From contig CAWHXF010000028.1 in assembly GCA_963833195.1 (NCBI GenBank), positions 744,001 to 808,000 of the forward strand: DNA of 64,000 nt. Direction: 5' to 3'. The notes beneath the pieces are model-generated. The model searched no databases. It saw only the letters and a program-made list of their open reading frames with translations, and had not been told where the DNA came from. This DNA comes from Granulosicoccus sp963833195. Its GTDB lineage: Bacteria > Pseudomonadota > Gammaproteobacteria > Granulosicoccales > Granulosicoccaceae. Positions 44,559-52,791 of the stretch are shown piece after piece. How positions within the stretch are numbered: position 1 is the stretch's first letter; every line of letters begins with the position of its first letter. The position numbers and the translations under genes are program-made.

Positions 44559-44891
44559 ATGAAGTCGACAACCGTTTCCAAGGCTCCCGTCAAGCGCAAG
44601 AGCGCCGCGAAGAAGGTCGCGACGAAGAAGGTCGCGGCAAAGAAGCCCGCGGCGAAGAAGGCGGCTCCGGTGAAGGCCACCGCGAAGAAGGTCGCGGTGA
44701 AGAAGACCCCCGTCAAGAAAGCAGCGGTCAAGCGCACGCCGGCCGGCACGGCACCCGCTCGCAAGCCCGCCGTGCGCAAGGCGCCCGCGAAGAAGGCACC
44801 GGCACGCAAGCCCGCCGCGAAGAAGGCAGTCGCGCACAAGGCACCCGTGCGGAAGGCACCCGCGCGTCGTACCGCCGCGCGCAAGGCCTGA
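44559..44891 (+). CDS. Lys/Ala-rich histone H1-like DNA-binding protein
   Basis: A 110-residue very basic protein made almost entirely of Lys, Ala, Pro, Val and Arg in repeating Lys-Lys-Ala or Lys-Pro-Ala-Ala units, like the C-terminal tails of AlgP, bacterial H1-like proteins and eukaryotic H1. No globular domain is visible. It probably binds DNA (or RNA) and affects compaction or transcription. The ATG at 44559 is chosen because it begins the basic repeat; upstream TTG and ATG in frame would add 36 residues of unrelated, Ser-rich sequence. The 287 bases between csrA and this gene hold the leader regions of both genes; I cannot assign specific promoter boxes. Confidence 0.75.
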   Translation: MKSTTVSKAPVKRKSAAKKVATKKVAAKKPAAKKAAPVKATAKKVAVKKTPVKKAAVKRTPAGTAPARKPAVRKAPAKKAPARKPAAKKAVAHKAPVRKAPARRTAARKA

Positions 44892-44927
44892 GTCCACGCA
44901 CGGCCGCGTCGCGGCGTCCGCCGGGAT

Positions 44928-47327
44928 TCACGTCCTGGCGGTCGCGGCGTTCGCGGGTCGTACGGCGCGCGTCGCGTCGTGCTTCTTCCAGAAGCCCGCC
45001 AGAGCGCGCGCGTACGCATCGACGCCCGCGCATTCGTCGCTCAGCAGATGCCGCGGCATGGCGTCGCGGTAGAAGCGCTCGCCGAAGCGGGGATCCACGA
45101 ACGTCACGACGCCCACGTCCGTCTCCGAGCGGATGACCCTGCCCGCGCTCTGCAGCACCCTGGCGAGTCCCGGCACCAGACAAGCCTCTTCGAAGCCGTC
45201 GCGCCCCGCCGCGGCATGATGTTCGCGCTCGAGGGCGTTGCGCTCGTCGAGTGCCGGTAGACCGGTGCTCACCACGATCGCGCCGACGAGCATCTCGCCG
45301 GCATAGTCCACCCCTTCGGCATAGGTGCCTCCGACGATAGCGAAGCCGAGCGTCGGACCGGGCCGTGCGAGCCGCGCGAGGGTCCGCAGAAGCTGCGCCT
45401 CGCCACCGTCGCGTGCCTGACACCACGTCTCGACGTCCGGATGCGCCGCGACGAACGCGGCGTGCGCCTTCGCCGCGTACGCGTAGGACGGGAAGAAGGC
45501 CGCGTAGTGACCGGCGCGCGCGCCCACCGTCACGGCCAGAAGCTCCACCAGTTGCACCATCGACGCGTCGCGCGCACCCGCGCGCACGTCGATCCAGCCC
45601 ACGCGTGACAGGTGCAGCCGCGAGGCATCGTAGGGGGAGTCCAGTCGCAATGCCGTGGCCGCACCGTCCAGACCCAACGCGCGCGCGCGCGCGGCGAAGG
45701 GCCGGAGCGTCGCCGAGAGGAACACGCAGCCGCGATACTCCGCATGCCGGCGCGACAGCGGCGCGGAGGCATCCAGGCACACGAGCTCGAGCCGCACCTC
45801 GACGCGCCGCCCGACCGACTCGCGTTCGACGACGACGCGGCGGGTGTCGTCGAACGCCTCGGCCGCCATGCGGTAGCGCGCCAGATCGGCCGCGAAGAAC
45901 GCGCCCAGCGCACCCCCGTCATCACGCTCGCGCCCCGCGGCGACGGCCTCCAGCACCGTATCGACGGCGCGTGTCAGCTCGGGCGGCGGCGCGTCCGGGG
46001 ACGCTGCGGGTCGCGTCGCCGTGCTCCGAACGGCCGGCGCAGGCACTCGCCCCACCTCGAGCAGCCGCGCCGCGAGTCGCTCGAGCGCGCGCGCGAGCGC
46101 CGGGTCGGACGCGCGAGTCGCCGCGGCGGCGTCCAGGCATCGGAGGCGCGACAGCGTGCCGCCGTGCATCGCACGCGCGCGTCCATCGAGATTGTGAGCC
46201 TCGTCGACGATCAGCGCGCGGCGGCCCGGACGCTCCACGAGCGCGGGCACGCAGGCGAGCGGATCGTGCACGTGGTTGTAGTCGCAGACGACGATCGGCA
46301 CCCAGGGCACGAGTGCCCGCCCGAGCACATGGGGACAGACCTGATGTTCGTGCGCCAGGGCGTCGAGGCGTTCGCCGTCGAGCGGGCCGGCATCCAGAGC
46401 GTCGTCCATCGCGGCCGGCACACGGTCGTGAAAGCCGCGCGCGAACGCGCACAGACCGTCCTCGTCGCGCGCAGCGAGCCCACGCTCGCAGAAGCAGGCC
46501 GCGGCGCGGGCGCGCAGCAGCACCGCGGTGGTCTCCAGGCCCGCGCCCCGCAGCCGCTCCAGCGCATCGAACGCGGCCGCCCTGCCCGAGTTCTTGGCGG
46601 TCAGCCACTGCACCTGATCGAGCGCCCCGCGGCCGAGCGCCTTGATCGCCGGGTACAGCGCCGCGGCCGTCTTGCCGATGCCGGTCGGCGCCTCGACCAG
46701 CAGCGCACCGCCCCCCTCCAGCGCCCGCCACGTCGCGACGGCCAGGCGCCGCTGACCGGCGCGCCACGGCAACCACGGAAAATCCAGCGCACCGGCGCTG
46801 CGCGCCAGCGCGTCGCGACGCGCGTGCAGCCGCCGCTCCCAATCGACGCGCCGGCGCACGGCGCGCAGCGCGAAGTCGTGCAGCTCGGACGCCGCGGCAT
46901 CGAAGCGATCTATCTCCGGCGCGGCGGAATCCGCCCGCGCGTTCACGTAGACGAGCTCGATCGTGACCCGCGCGTCCCGGCCCTCCAGATACAGCCACGC
47001 GTACAGCTTCGCCTGCGCGCGGTGCAGTCCCCGTCGCGACTCGCCGAGCCGCACGAGCGGCACGCACACGGTCTTGATCTCGCCCACGACGTCCGCCGCG
47101 CGATCCAGCAGATCGATGCGCCCCGACAGGCGCACGGGCATCCCGTCCACGTCGAGGTTCCGCGACACCACCACCTCGGTCTCGGCGTGCCACTGCCGCT
47201 GCACGCGCGCGTGCGCCCGCTGCCCCTCCACGGCCGTCGGCCCCACGTGAGCCGCATCGAGATCGCCTTCGCGGCAGGCGAACTCGGCGAGCGCGCGCAC
47301 GGCGAGCTCGAGGGTGCGCGGTGGCAT
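44928..47327 (-). CDS. Rad3/DinG-type ATP-dependent DNA helicase with Fe-S cluster
   Basis: A protein of about 799 residues of the XPD/DinG superfamily 2 helicases. Walker A is APTGIGKT near residue 213 and Walker B the DEAH box (Val-Asp-Glu-Ala-His-Asn-Leu) near 374. Four Cys for a 4Fe-4S cluster are placed between them: Cys-Phe-Cys, then Leu-Cys-Ala-Phe and Val-Cys-Pro-His. The C-terminal motor has Phe-Leu-Ser-Ala-Thr-Leu and Gln-Ser-Ala-Gly-Arg-Val-Ile-Arg-Ser motif VI. The N-terminal 200 residues contain a PD-(D/E)xK-like Glu-Ile-Lys segment. Start at the ATG 47327; the longer frame to 47399 overlaps the nuclease gene. Directly downstream of a FAN1-like nuclease, pointing to DNA crosslink or structure repair. 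Confidence 0.85.
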   Translation of the reverse strand: MPPRTLELAVRALAEFACREGDLDAAHVGPTAVEGQRAHARVQRQWHAETEVVVSRNLDVDGMPVRLSGRIDLLDRAADVVGEIKTVCVPLVRLGESRRGLHRAQAKLYAWLYLEGRDARVTIELVYVNARADSAAPEIDRFDAAASELHDFALRAVRRRVDWERRLHARRDALARSAGALDFPWLPWRAGQRRLAVATWRALEGGGALLVEAPTGIGKTAAALYPAIKALGRGALDQVQWLTAKNSGRAAAFDALERLRGAGLETTAVLLRARAAACFCERGLAARDEDGLCAFARGFHDRVPAAMDDALDAGPLDGERLDALAHEHQVCPHVLGRALVPWVPIVVCDYNHVHDPLACVPALVERPGRRALIVDEAHNLDGRARAMHGGTLSRLRCLDAAAATRASDPALARALERLAARLLEVGRVPAPAVRSTATRPAASPDAPPPELTRAVDTVLEAVAAGRERDDGGALGAFFAADLARYRMAAEAFDDTRRVVVERESVGRRVEVRLELVCLDASAPLSRRHAEYRGCVFLSATLRPFAARARALGLDGAATALRLDSPYDASRLHLSRVGWIDVRAGARDASMVQLVELLAVTVGARAGHYAAFFPSYAYAAKAHAAFVAAHPDVETWCQARDGGEAQLLRTLARLARPGPTLGFAIVGGTYAEGVDYAGEMLVGAIVVSTGLPALDERNALEREHHAAAGRDGFEEACLVPGLARVLQSAGRVIRSETDVGVVTFVDPRFGERFYRDAMPRHLLSDECAGVDAYARALAGFWKKHDATRAVRPANAATART

Positions 47328-47370
47328 CGATTCGCCCGAGCAAGGATCGGACGGGGACTCGAGCGCCGGA

Positions 47371-49143
47371 TCAGGCGACCGCATCGGCGGCCACGGCAAC
47401 CGTGCTCGGGAAGAGATCGCCGCCGCTCCCCTGCGCCGACCGCTCGCTCGAGTCCTGCGGCGCCGGCGGCACGAACGGCGCGCGCATTACCCGCCTGACG
47501 TGCACGACGCGTGCGGGTATGCCGTGCCGGTCGAAGTGGCGCAGCCAGCGCCGCTGGTGCTGCTGCAGCGCATCCCCCGGGCCCTTGATCTCGATGAGCT
47601 CGTAACCGCCGGCGTCGGGGAAGCGCACGAGATCGGGCAGCCCGGAGACGTGCTCGGACAGATCGTCCAGCATGCGATCGAACAGCGCCTTCCAGTGCGC
47701 CGGAGGCACGCGCTCGAGGGAAAGCTCCAGCGCCTCGCGCGACACCCGCGTCCAGCGCACCAGCGGGTTCGCGATGCCGCGCCGTGATTCGAGCGTCGCC
47801 ACCACGCGCGCGCGCAACCGGGCCGCGCCGTCCGGCGCGTCGAGCTCCGCCAGCCGAGCTCCCAACGACTCGTGCCTCGCCTCGCGGAAGCCTTCGCGAA
47901 AGTCGGCGGGTGCCGCCTGGAACGGATTGAAGAACGCACCGGGCACGTCCGCGAACACGAGATCCCACACGTACAGCCCGAGCATCGAGCGCACGAGCCC
48001 GTTCTCCAGCCAGTAGCACGGACCCGAGCGCGCGTAGTACTCGAGCGCGCTGCGCTCGACGCGCAGCCCGTCGTCGCGCAGCGTGAGCACCGTCGTCGCG
48101 GGTCGCCACGCGCGCGCACGCCGGCCCGGACGAGCGGGCCCGGCCGGGGCGAGCCGCGAGAGCGTGCGCGCGGCGAACTCCGCTTCGGCTTCCGAGCGCG
48201 GTGCGCGCACGATGGCCTCGCAGGCGACGCGCGCCTCCTCCGTGCGCTCGGCACGCAGCAGCAGGCGCACCCGACGTTCCCGCGCGGGCGGCCGACGCGT
48301 CGTCGCGTACACGTACAGCGCCTCCTCGGGCAGCGACAGGCGTTCGAGGTCGCGCGCCACGGCGTTGCGCAGCCGATCGAGCCGACGCTCCAGGTGCACG
48401 TCGCCCTCGAGCCGCGCGGGCAGGCAGGCGAGCAGGCCGCGCAACGCGTCCGGATCGCGCCGGTCGAGGTGCTCGCGCGCCAGCTCGCACTCGTGATAGC
48501 GCAGGTGGCGCTCGATCTGCTCGCGCGTGCGGAAGTGACGCGAGCGCGCATCGAGCGCGTACGCCTCGTAGCGCACGGCGCCGAGATCCTGCAGCACGAA
48601 CTCGGCGAGATCCTGATGCAGGTTGCCGAAGAAGCACAGCCTGAAGGTGGCGAAGTGCGCGAGCCCCGACGGCGCGACCCAGGCGTCGGCGCAGGCGAGC
48701 GCGGCGCGATCGGCCGAGGCGTCGCGCTCGAGCAGCGCGCGCACCTTGTCGGCCCGCCGACGTCCGGCGCCCGCGGGAACGTCCAGCAACCGCGCGAGCT
48801 CGCCCACGTTGAACGCCGCCAGCAGGCCGGCGAGCGAGCGCGGCGCCTCTTCGGAGGCGAGCCCGCAGTCCACGAGCTCCGCCGCCGCCGAGCCGATGTC
48901 CCCGATCTCCGGGTAGCGCAGCTTCGACAAGCGGAAGCGGGTGCCGCGGCGCGTGGCGAGCCGGATGTACAGCCGCCTCGCGCGCTCCGGACAGGCGCGC
49001 AGCGCCGCGCTCCATCCGCGTTCGGCGTCCGAGAGCAGATCCGCGTGACGGGACTCCACCACGTCGAGCACCGTCATGAAGGCGCGCACGTAATAGTCTT
49101 CGGCCAGCACCCGCCCACCGGCGGGCGGCGTACCGTCCTCCAT
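47371..49143 (-). CDS. FAN1-like VRR-NUC nuclease
   Basis: A protein of about 590 residues. Its C-terminal domain (about residues 480-570) is a VRR-NUC endonuclease: Pro-Asp-Leu-Val, Tyr-Glu-Leu-Ile-Glu-Ile-Lys-Gly-Pro-Gly-Asp supplies the Asp and Glu-x-Lys metal site, with Gln-Gln-His-Gln after it. The N-terminal part starts Glu-Asp-Tyr-Tyr-Val-Arg-Ala-Phe and carries SAP-like and TPR-like helices, the layout of bacterial FAN1 homologues that cut DNA near interstrand crosslinks and flaps. It precedes the Rad3-type helicase by 43 bases, a pairing seen in other proteobacteria. The ATG at 49143 fits the family start; 49167 would overlap the divergent glutathione peroxidase start. Confidence 0.8.
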   Translation of the reverse strand: MEDGTPPAGGRVLAEDYYVRAFMTVLDVVESRHADLLSDAERGWSAALRACPERARRLYIRLATRRGTRFRLSKLRYPEIGDIGSAAAELVDCGLASEEAPRSLAGLLAAFNVGELARLLDVPAGAGRRRADKVRALLERDASADRAALACADAWVAPSGLAHFATFRLCFFGNLHQDLAEFVLQDLGAVRYEAYALDARSRHFRTREQIERHLRYHECELAREHLDRRDPDALRGLLACLPARLEGDVHLERRLDRLRNAVARDLERLSLPEEALYVYATTRRPPARERRVRLLLRAERTEEARVACEAIVRAPRSEAEAEFAARTLSRLAPAGPARPGRRARAWRPATTVLTLRDDGLRVERSALEYYARSGPCYWLENGLVRSMLGLYVWDLVFADVPGAFFNPFQAAPADFREGFREARHESLGARLAELDAPDGAARLRARVVATLESRRGIANPLVRWTRVSREALELSLERVPPAHWKALFDRMLDDLSEHVSGLPDLVRFPDAGGYELIEIKGPGDALQQHQRRWLRHFDRHGIPARVVHVRRVMRAPFVPPAPQDSSERSAQGSGGDLFPSTVAVAADAVA

Positions 49144-49165
49144 CGTCTCCTCGGACTGCCGGATC

Positions 49166-49774
49166 ATGATCTCCACGTCGTATCCAGTGCGCACCCTCGC
49201 CATCGCCATCGCCGCACTGGTACTTGCGGGCATCGGCGGCATCGCCGCGGCGGACGATCACCCAGGAGGCACGCACGCCACGAGCGATGCCGGCGGGAGC
49301 TGCCCCGCGGTGCTGAACCACGCCATGCGTCCGCTGGCCGGGCGCGACGAATCGCCGCTGTGCGAGCGCTACGCGGGACGCGTGCTGCTGATCGTCAATA
49401 CTGCCAGCAAGTGCGGTTTCACGCCCCAGTTCGAGGGCCTCGAGGCCCTGTACGAACGCTACGAGGCGCGTGGCCTGACCGTGCTGGGCTTCCCCTCCGA
49501 CGATTTCCGCCAGGAGCTGGCGGACGAGGCCGACGTGGCCGACTTCTGCCGCCTGAACTACGGCGTCAGCTTCCCGATGTTCCAGAAGGTGGGGGTGCGC
49601 GGCGCGAATGCCCACCCCCTGTTCGCGGAGCTTGCCGCCAGCGGCGCCGGTGCGCCGAACTGGAACTTCAACAAGTACCTCGTCGATCGCGACGGGCAGG
49701 TGCTCGGTCGCTACGAGTCATCCGCCGCCCCGCTCGGCGACGTGCTGGAGCGCGACATCGAGGCCGCGCTTTGA
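49166..49774 (+). CDS. Secreted cysteine glutathione peroxidase
   Basis: A 202-residue thiol peroxidase of the GPx/BtuE family with a signal peptide (residues 1-28, ending Ile-Ala-Ala-Ala), so periplasmic. The peroxidatic residue is Cys83 in Asn-Thr-Ala-Ser-Lys-Cys-Gly-Phe-Thr, not selenocysteine. Trp-Asn-Phe-Asn-Lys near residue 170 supplies the Trp and Asn of the tetrad. The usual Phe-Pro-Cys-Asn-Gln-Phe reads Phe-Pro-Ser-Asp-Asp-Phe (109-114), so the tetrad Gln is Asp. It is divergent from the FAN1-like gene with only 22 bases between starts. The stop overlaps the next gene by TTGA. Detoxifies hydroperoxides. Confidence 0.82.
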   Translation: MISTSYPVRTLAIAIAALVLAGIGGIAAADDHPGGTHATSDAGGSCPAVLNHAMRPLAGRDESPLCERYAGRVLLIVNTASKCGFTPQFEGLEALYERYEARGLTVLGFPSDDFRQELADEADVADFCRLNYGVSFPMFQKVGVRGANAHPLFAELAASGAGAPNWNFNKYLVDRDGQVLGRYESSAAPLGDVLERDIEAAL

Positions 49775-50247
49775 GCCCACGATCGGATACCTCGACGGGC
49801 ATCCCGACGCCCGCGCTCGTCCTCGGTCTCGGCGGCCTGCTGCCGTTCGGCGCGGGGGCCATCGGTGCCTGGTGGCCGGACGCCGAGGTGGCCGCGTTCG
49901 CGCTCGCCGCGCTCGCCGCCTACGGCGCGGTCATCCTGAGCTTTCTCGGCGGCGTGCGCTGGGGCAACGTGCTGTTCGAACGCGAAGCGCTGCAGCGCTT
50001 CGGACCGCTCGGGCTTTCCATCGTGCCGAGCCTCGTGGCCTGGTGCGCGCTGCTCGCGCCGCCCGCCGCGGGCCTGCTGCTGCTCGCGGCCGGACTGCTC
50101 GCGCAGTACGCGCTCGACCGGGCCGCCACCGCAGGAGGCACGTTGCCGCCGTGGTACGGACGGCTGCGCATCGTGCTCACCGTCGGGGCGATGACGGCGG
50201 TACTCGTCGGACTGGCGGCGTTGCTGATGCCGAGGGCAACCGGGTGA
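49771..50247 (+). CDS. DUF3429 family membrane protein
   Basis: A 158-residue protein with five hydrophobic segments. Leu-Gly-Leu-Gly-Gly-Leu-Leu-Pro-Phe in the first and Phe-Leu-Gly-Gly-Val-Arg-Trp-Gly after the second are the DUF3429 family marks. It starts at a TTG that overlaps the glutathione peroxidase stop (TTGA) by three bases, so it is translationally coupled. A large open frame extends upstream of it, but that is an out-of-phase shadow of the nuclease and peroxidase genes. Function unknown, often found next to redox genes. Confidence 0.75.
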   Translation: MSPRSDTSTGIPTPALVLGLGGLLPFGAGAIGAWWPDAEVAAFALAALAAYGAVILSFLGGVRWGNVLFEREALQRFGPLGLSIVPSLVAWCALLAPPAAGLLLLAAGLLAQYALDRAATAGGTLPPWYGRLRIVLTVGAMTAVLVGLAALLMPRATG

Positions 50248-50335
50248 CCGCAGGTGCCGCTTGCAGTCGGCTCCCGATTCCGGATGATCGCCGGACGGCG
50301 AGAGTTCCGGACCCATCCGGAGACTTGCTCTGATA

Positions 50336-50351
50336 CTGTATTTATATACTG
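50336..50351 (+). promoter_or_regulatory. LexA-box-like operator in an AT-rich island
   Basis: CTGTATTTATATACTG resembles the gammaproteobacterial SOS box (CTGT, eight bases, ACAG) with one mismatch in the right half (ACTG). It lies 75 bases before the HNH endonuclease ATG in a 25-base A/T-rich patch that stands out from the surrounding GC-rich DNA. The same patch carries ATACTGT twice, 13 bases apart (50333 and 50346). TTGCTC (50325) and TATACT (50345) could be promoter boxes, but their 14-base spacing is short. Confidence 0.4.
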
Positions 50352-50425
50352 TTTATCGCACGAAGCATCGAGCCACCCGAGCACTGTTCGTATAGCCTGT
50401 CCTCGGCGGGAACGAGGATGTCGAC

Positions 50426-52156
50426 GTGGCGAAGCGAATGGACATATCCGCCGGAACCGAGTCGCGCCGCGCGGCGTCGGGAGCGCTCGCCGCGGCCTGG
50501 TCTCCACCGAGCGAAGACGATGTCGTTTCGTTCGAGCCGGCGGCCGCTACCCCTTCCGAGCCGACGCTGTCGAGCGCCGCGCTCGCCGAACTGGATCGCC
50601 GGCTGCGCGAGGCCGCCGCGCGCAACGAATCCACGCACGCGGAGCTGCTGGAGCTGCTGCTGCAGTTCGACGAGGCGCGCGGCTGGCGCACCACCGGTGC
50701 GAAGCACTGCGCCGCCTGGATGAGCTCGGAGCTCGGCATCTGCGCCGGGCTCGCCTGGGAGAAGCTGCGCGTGGCGCGCGTGCTGCGGGTCCGTCCGCTG
50801 CTCGCGCGGCTCTACCGCTGCGGGCGTCTGGGCTGGTCCAAGGTGCGCGCGCTCGCCCGCGTGGTCGACGAGCACAACGAGACGGCGCTGTGCGCGATGG
50901 CGCTCGATGCCACGGCCGCCGAGGTGGCGCGCGAGTGCGAGGCGCTGCGCACGCGGCGGGCACCGGCGGACGTGGACGACGAGATCGCCGCCGACCGTCG
51001 GCGTTTCCTCGGACGCCACGGCAGCTGGAACGAGCGGGTGGACGGCAGCGTGGCGTTCCGCTTCGTGCTGCCGCCGGACATGGCAGCGAACGCCATCGGT
51101 GCGTTGCAGGCGATGGAGGATCTGTTGTATCGCTCGGACGGAGCGCCGGACGCGGACCCCGCCGCCGCGTCGACCGAAGCCGCCTCGGAGCGAGGACCGG
51201 ACGGTGTCCTCGACGAGACGGACGGTGAAGCCGCGGGACCGGCGTTCGCCGCGGAGGTGGCCGAGGCCATCGCCCGTCCGAGTCCCGCGCAACGCCGCGC
51301 GGACGCGTTCGTCATGCTGGCCGAACAGGGCCTCGCCGGTGACGAGCGCGACGTGACGAGCGCCGACCGCTACCAGGTGAACGTGACCGCCGATGCCGAG
51401 CTGGCCGAAGAGCCCGCTCCGGCGACGCACGCCGACATCGCGCCGGACGCGCCTGCCGCTCGGGACGGGGACACGGTCGTCGCCGAGGCGACCGAAGATC
51501 GGGTTCCTCTGCCGCTTCCCGCGCGGCTGATGCTGCAGGGCACCGGCTCCATCACCGCCTCGGGCGTGCGCCGGATGCTCTGCGACGGCACGCTCGTCAC
51601 GACCATCACCGATGCCGGTGAGCCGATCTCGATCGGTCGCAAGAGCCGGGTCTGGCCGGAGCCGATGCGTCGCGCGGCCATCGCGCGCGACGAAGGCTGC
51701 CGCTTCCCGGGCTGCACGCAGACGCGCTGGCTGGACGTCCACCACATTGTCCCCTGGACCGACGGGGGCGAGACCTCCCTGCGCAACGCGATCTGCCTGT
51801 GCAGACACCATCATCGGCTGATCCACGACGGCGGTTGGGTCATCGAGCGAGACGTGCACGGCACGGAGCTGAGCGCCGGCTGGGCGCTGCTCGAAGGCGG
51901 ATCGGCGCGCACCCTGGCGATCGCGCGCCGCGCGGGCATGCACCCGGTTCGGTACCGGTTCCGGTGCGCGACGGCGGCGGAAGCCACGGCTGCCGGAGCG
52001 GCTTCGGCGAGGTCGATCGGGGCAATCGGATCCACGTCCGACGCATCGCACGAATCCTGCTGCACCGGACGGAGCGCCTCGATGTCCCACTCAACGCGCG
52101 TTGGGTGGGAACGTCCATCGTCTCGGTGCGACGCGGCGGCGTTGCTCGTTCGCTAA
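50426..52156 (+). CDS. DUF222-HNH endonuclease (13E12-type)
   Basis: A 576-residue protein. Residues about 60-340 form the DUF222 (13E12 repeat) region, with Trp-Arg-Thr-Thr-Gly-Ala and a conserved Leu-Arg-Val-Ala-Arg-Val-Leu block. The HNH nuclease lies at about 420-470: Cys-Arg-Phe-Pro-Gly-Cys, the two His of Asp-Val-His-His-Ile, Asn in Leu-Arg-Asn-Ala-Ile, then Cys-Arg-His-His-His-Arg-Leu-Ile-His. The Cys pairs bind structural zinc. Such proteins are common in actinobacteria and occasional in proteobacteria, often in many copies, and are thought mobile or defence-related; the role is unsettled. The last 50 residues are low-complexity and may not be conserved. The gene is tail-to-tail with the flavin reductase, with overlapping stop codons. 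Confidence 0.8.
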   Translation: MAKRMDISAGTESRRAASGALAAAWSPPSEDDVVSFEPAAATPSEPTLSSAALAELDRRLREAAARNESTHAELLELLLQFDEARGWRTTGAKHCAAWMSSELGICAGLAWEKLRVARVLRVRPLLARLYRCGRLGWSKVRALARVVDEHNETALCAMALDATAAEVARECEALRTRRAPADVDDEIAADRRRFLGRHGSWNERVDGSVAFRFVLPPDMAANAIGALQAMEDLLYRSDGAPDADPAAASTEAASERGPDGVLDETDGEAAGPAFAAEVAEAIARPSPAQRRADAFVMLAEQGLAGDERDVTSADRYQVNVTADAELAEEPAPATHADIAPDAPAARDGDTVVAEATEDRVPLPLPARLMLQGTGSITASGVRRMLCDGTLVTTITDAGEPISIGRKSRVWPEPMRRAAIARDEGCRFPGCTQTRWLDVHHIVPWTDGGETSLRNAICLCRHHHRLIHDGGWVIERDVHGTELSAGWALLEGGSARTLAIARRAGMHPVRYRFRCATAAEATAAGAASARSIGAIGSTSDASHESCCTGRSASMSHSTRVGWERPSSRCDAAALLVR

Positions 52157-52791
52157 CGTCCGCCCGGCACCTTCGCATAGGGCAGACGACCGAGAGACTC
52201 TGCCACGTGGTACTCGTCGAGCCCGCTTGCGGCCACGAGCTTCAACGCGTTCAGGTCGAGCTGGCCGTCGGCCGCTAGAGCATCGGGCCCGAGCCTCACG
52301 CGCACCACCGCGCCCACCACGAAGATGCAGCCGTTGCCCAGCACGTGCTGCTCGGCCAGGGTGAGCCCGATCTGCACGGGGCTCTCGGCCACGTAGGGCG
52401 CCGCGTGTCCATCGCTCCACGCGGGCGTGAGTCCCACCCCGTCGAACTCCGACACCTCGCGCGGCCAGCGGGCGGAGGCGAGGTGCGCGGCGCGGTGCAT
52501 GTCGCGCGTCACGGCGTTCAGCGTCCAGCAACCCGTGTCCAGCAGGTTCTCGAGCGAATGCCGCGGCACCGTGTGCGGGCGCATCAGCATGCCCATGAGC
52601 GGCGGCGCCGCGCCGACGTGAATGACCGAGGTGAGCAGCGCAAGGTTCGTGTGTCCCGCGGCGTCCGCGGTGCCCAGCAGGTTCACGCCCTTGTAGCCCG
52701 ACAGCGAGTTCACGAGATTCGTGCGCACCGTCTTGTCGAGCGCGTCGATGCCTTCGCGGTCCAGGCTCGCGTCGATACGCACGTCGCTCAC
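52153..52791 (-). CDS. Flavin reductase-like / FMN-binding split-barrel protein
   Basis: A 212-residue protein of the flavin reductase-like family (FMN-binding split barrel). Leu-Val-Asn-Ser-Leu-Ser-Gly-Tyr-Lys-Gly-Val-Asn-Leu near residue 25, Leu-Ala-Leu-Leu-Thr-Ser-Val near residue 50 and Leu-Met-Arg-Pro-His-Thr-Val-Pro-Arg-His-Ser near residue 70 form the FMN-phosphate site; the related family uses Thr-Ser and Arg residues here. It may reduce or merely bind flavin; partner unknown. The GTG start at 52791 overlaps the stop of the saccharopine dehydrogenase-like gene by four bases; the stop overlaps that of the HNH gene. Last gene of the argG chain. Confidence 0.72.
   Translation of the reverse strand: MSDVRIDASLDREGIDALDKTVRTNLVNSLSGYKGVNLLGTADAAGHTNLALLTSVIHVGAAPPLMGMLMRPHTVPRHSLENLLDTGCWTLNAVTRDMHRAAHLASARWPREVSEFDGVGLTPAWSDGHAAPYVAESPVQIGLTLAEQHVLGNGCIFVVGAVVRVRLGPDALAADGQLDLNALKLVAASGLDEYHVAESLGRLPYAKVPGGR

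Noticed and set aside
49160..49167. Upstream ATG (49167) as the FAN1-like start
   Set aside because: It would overlap the divergent peroxidase start and adds residues not expected at the family N-terminus; 49143 fits better.
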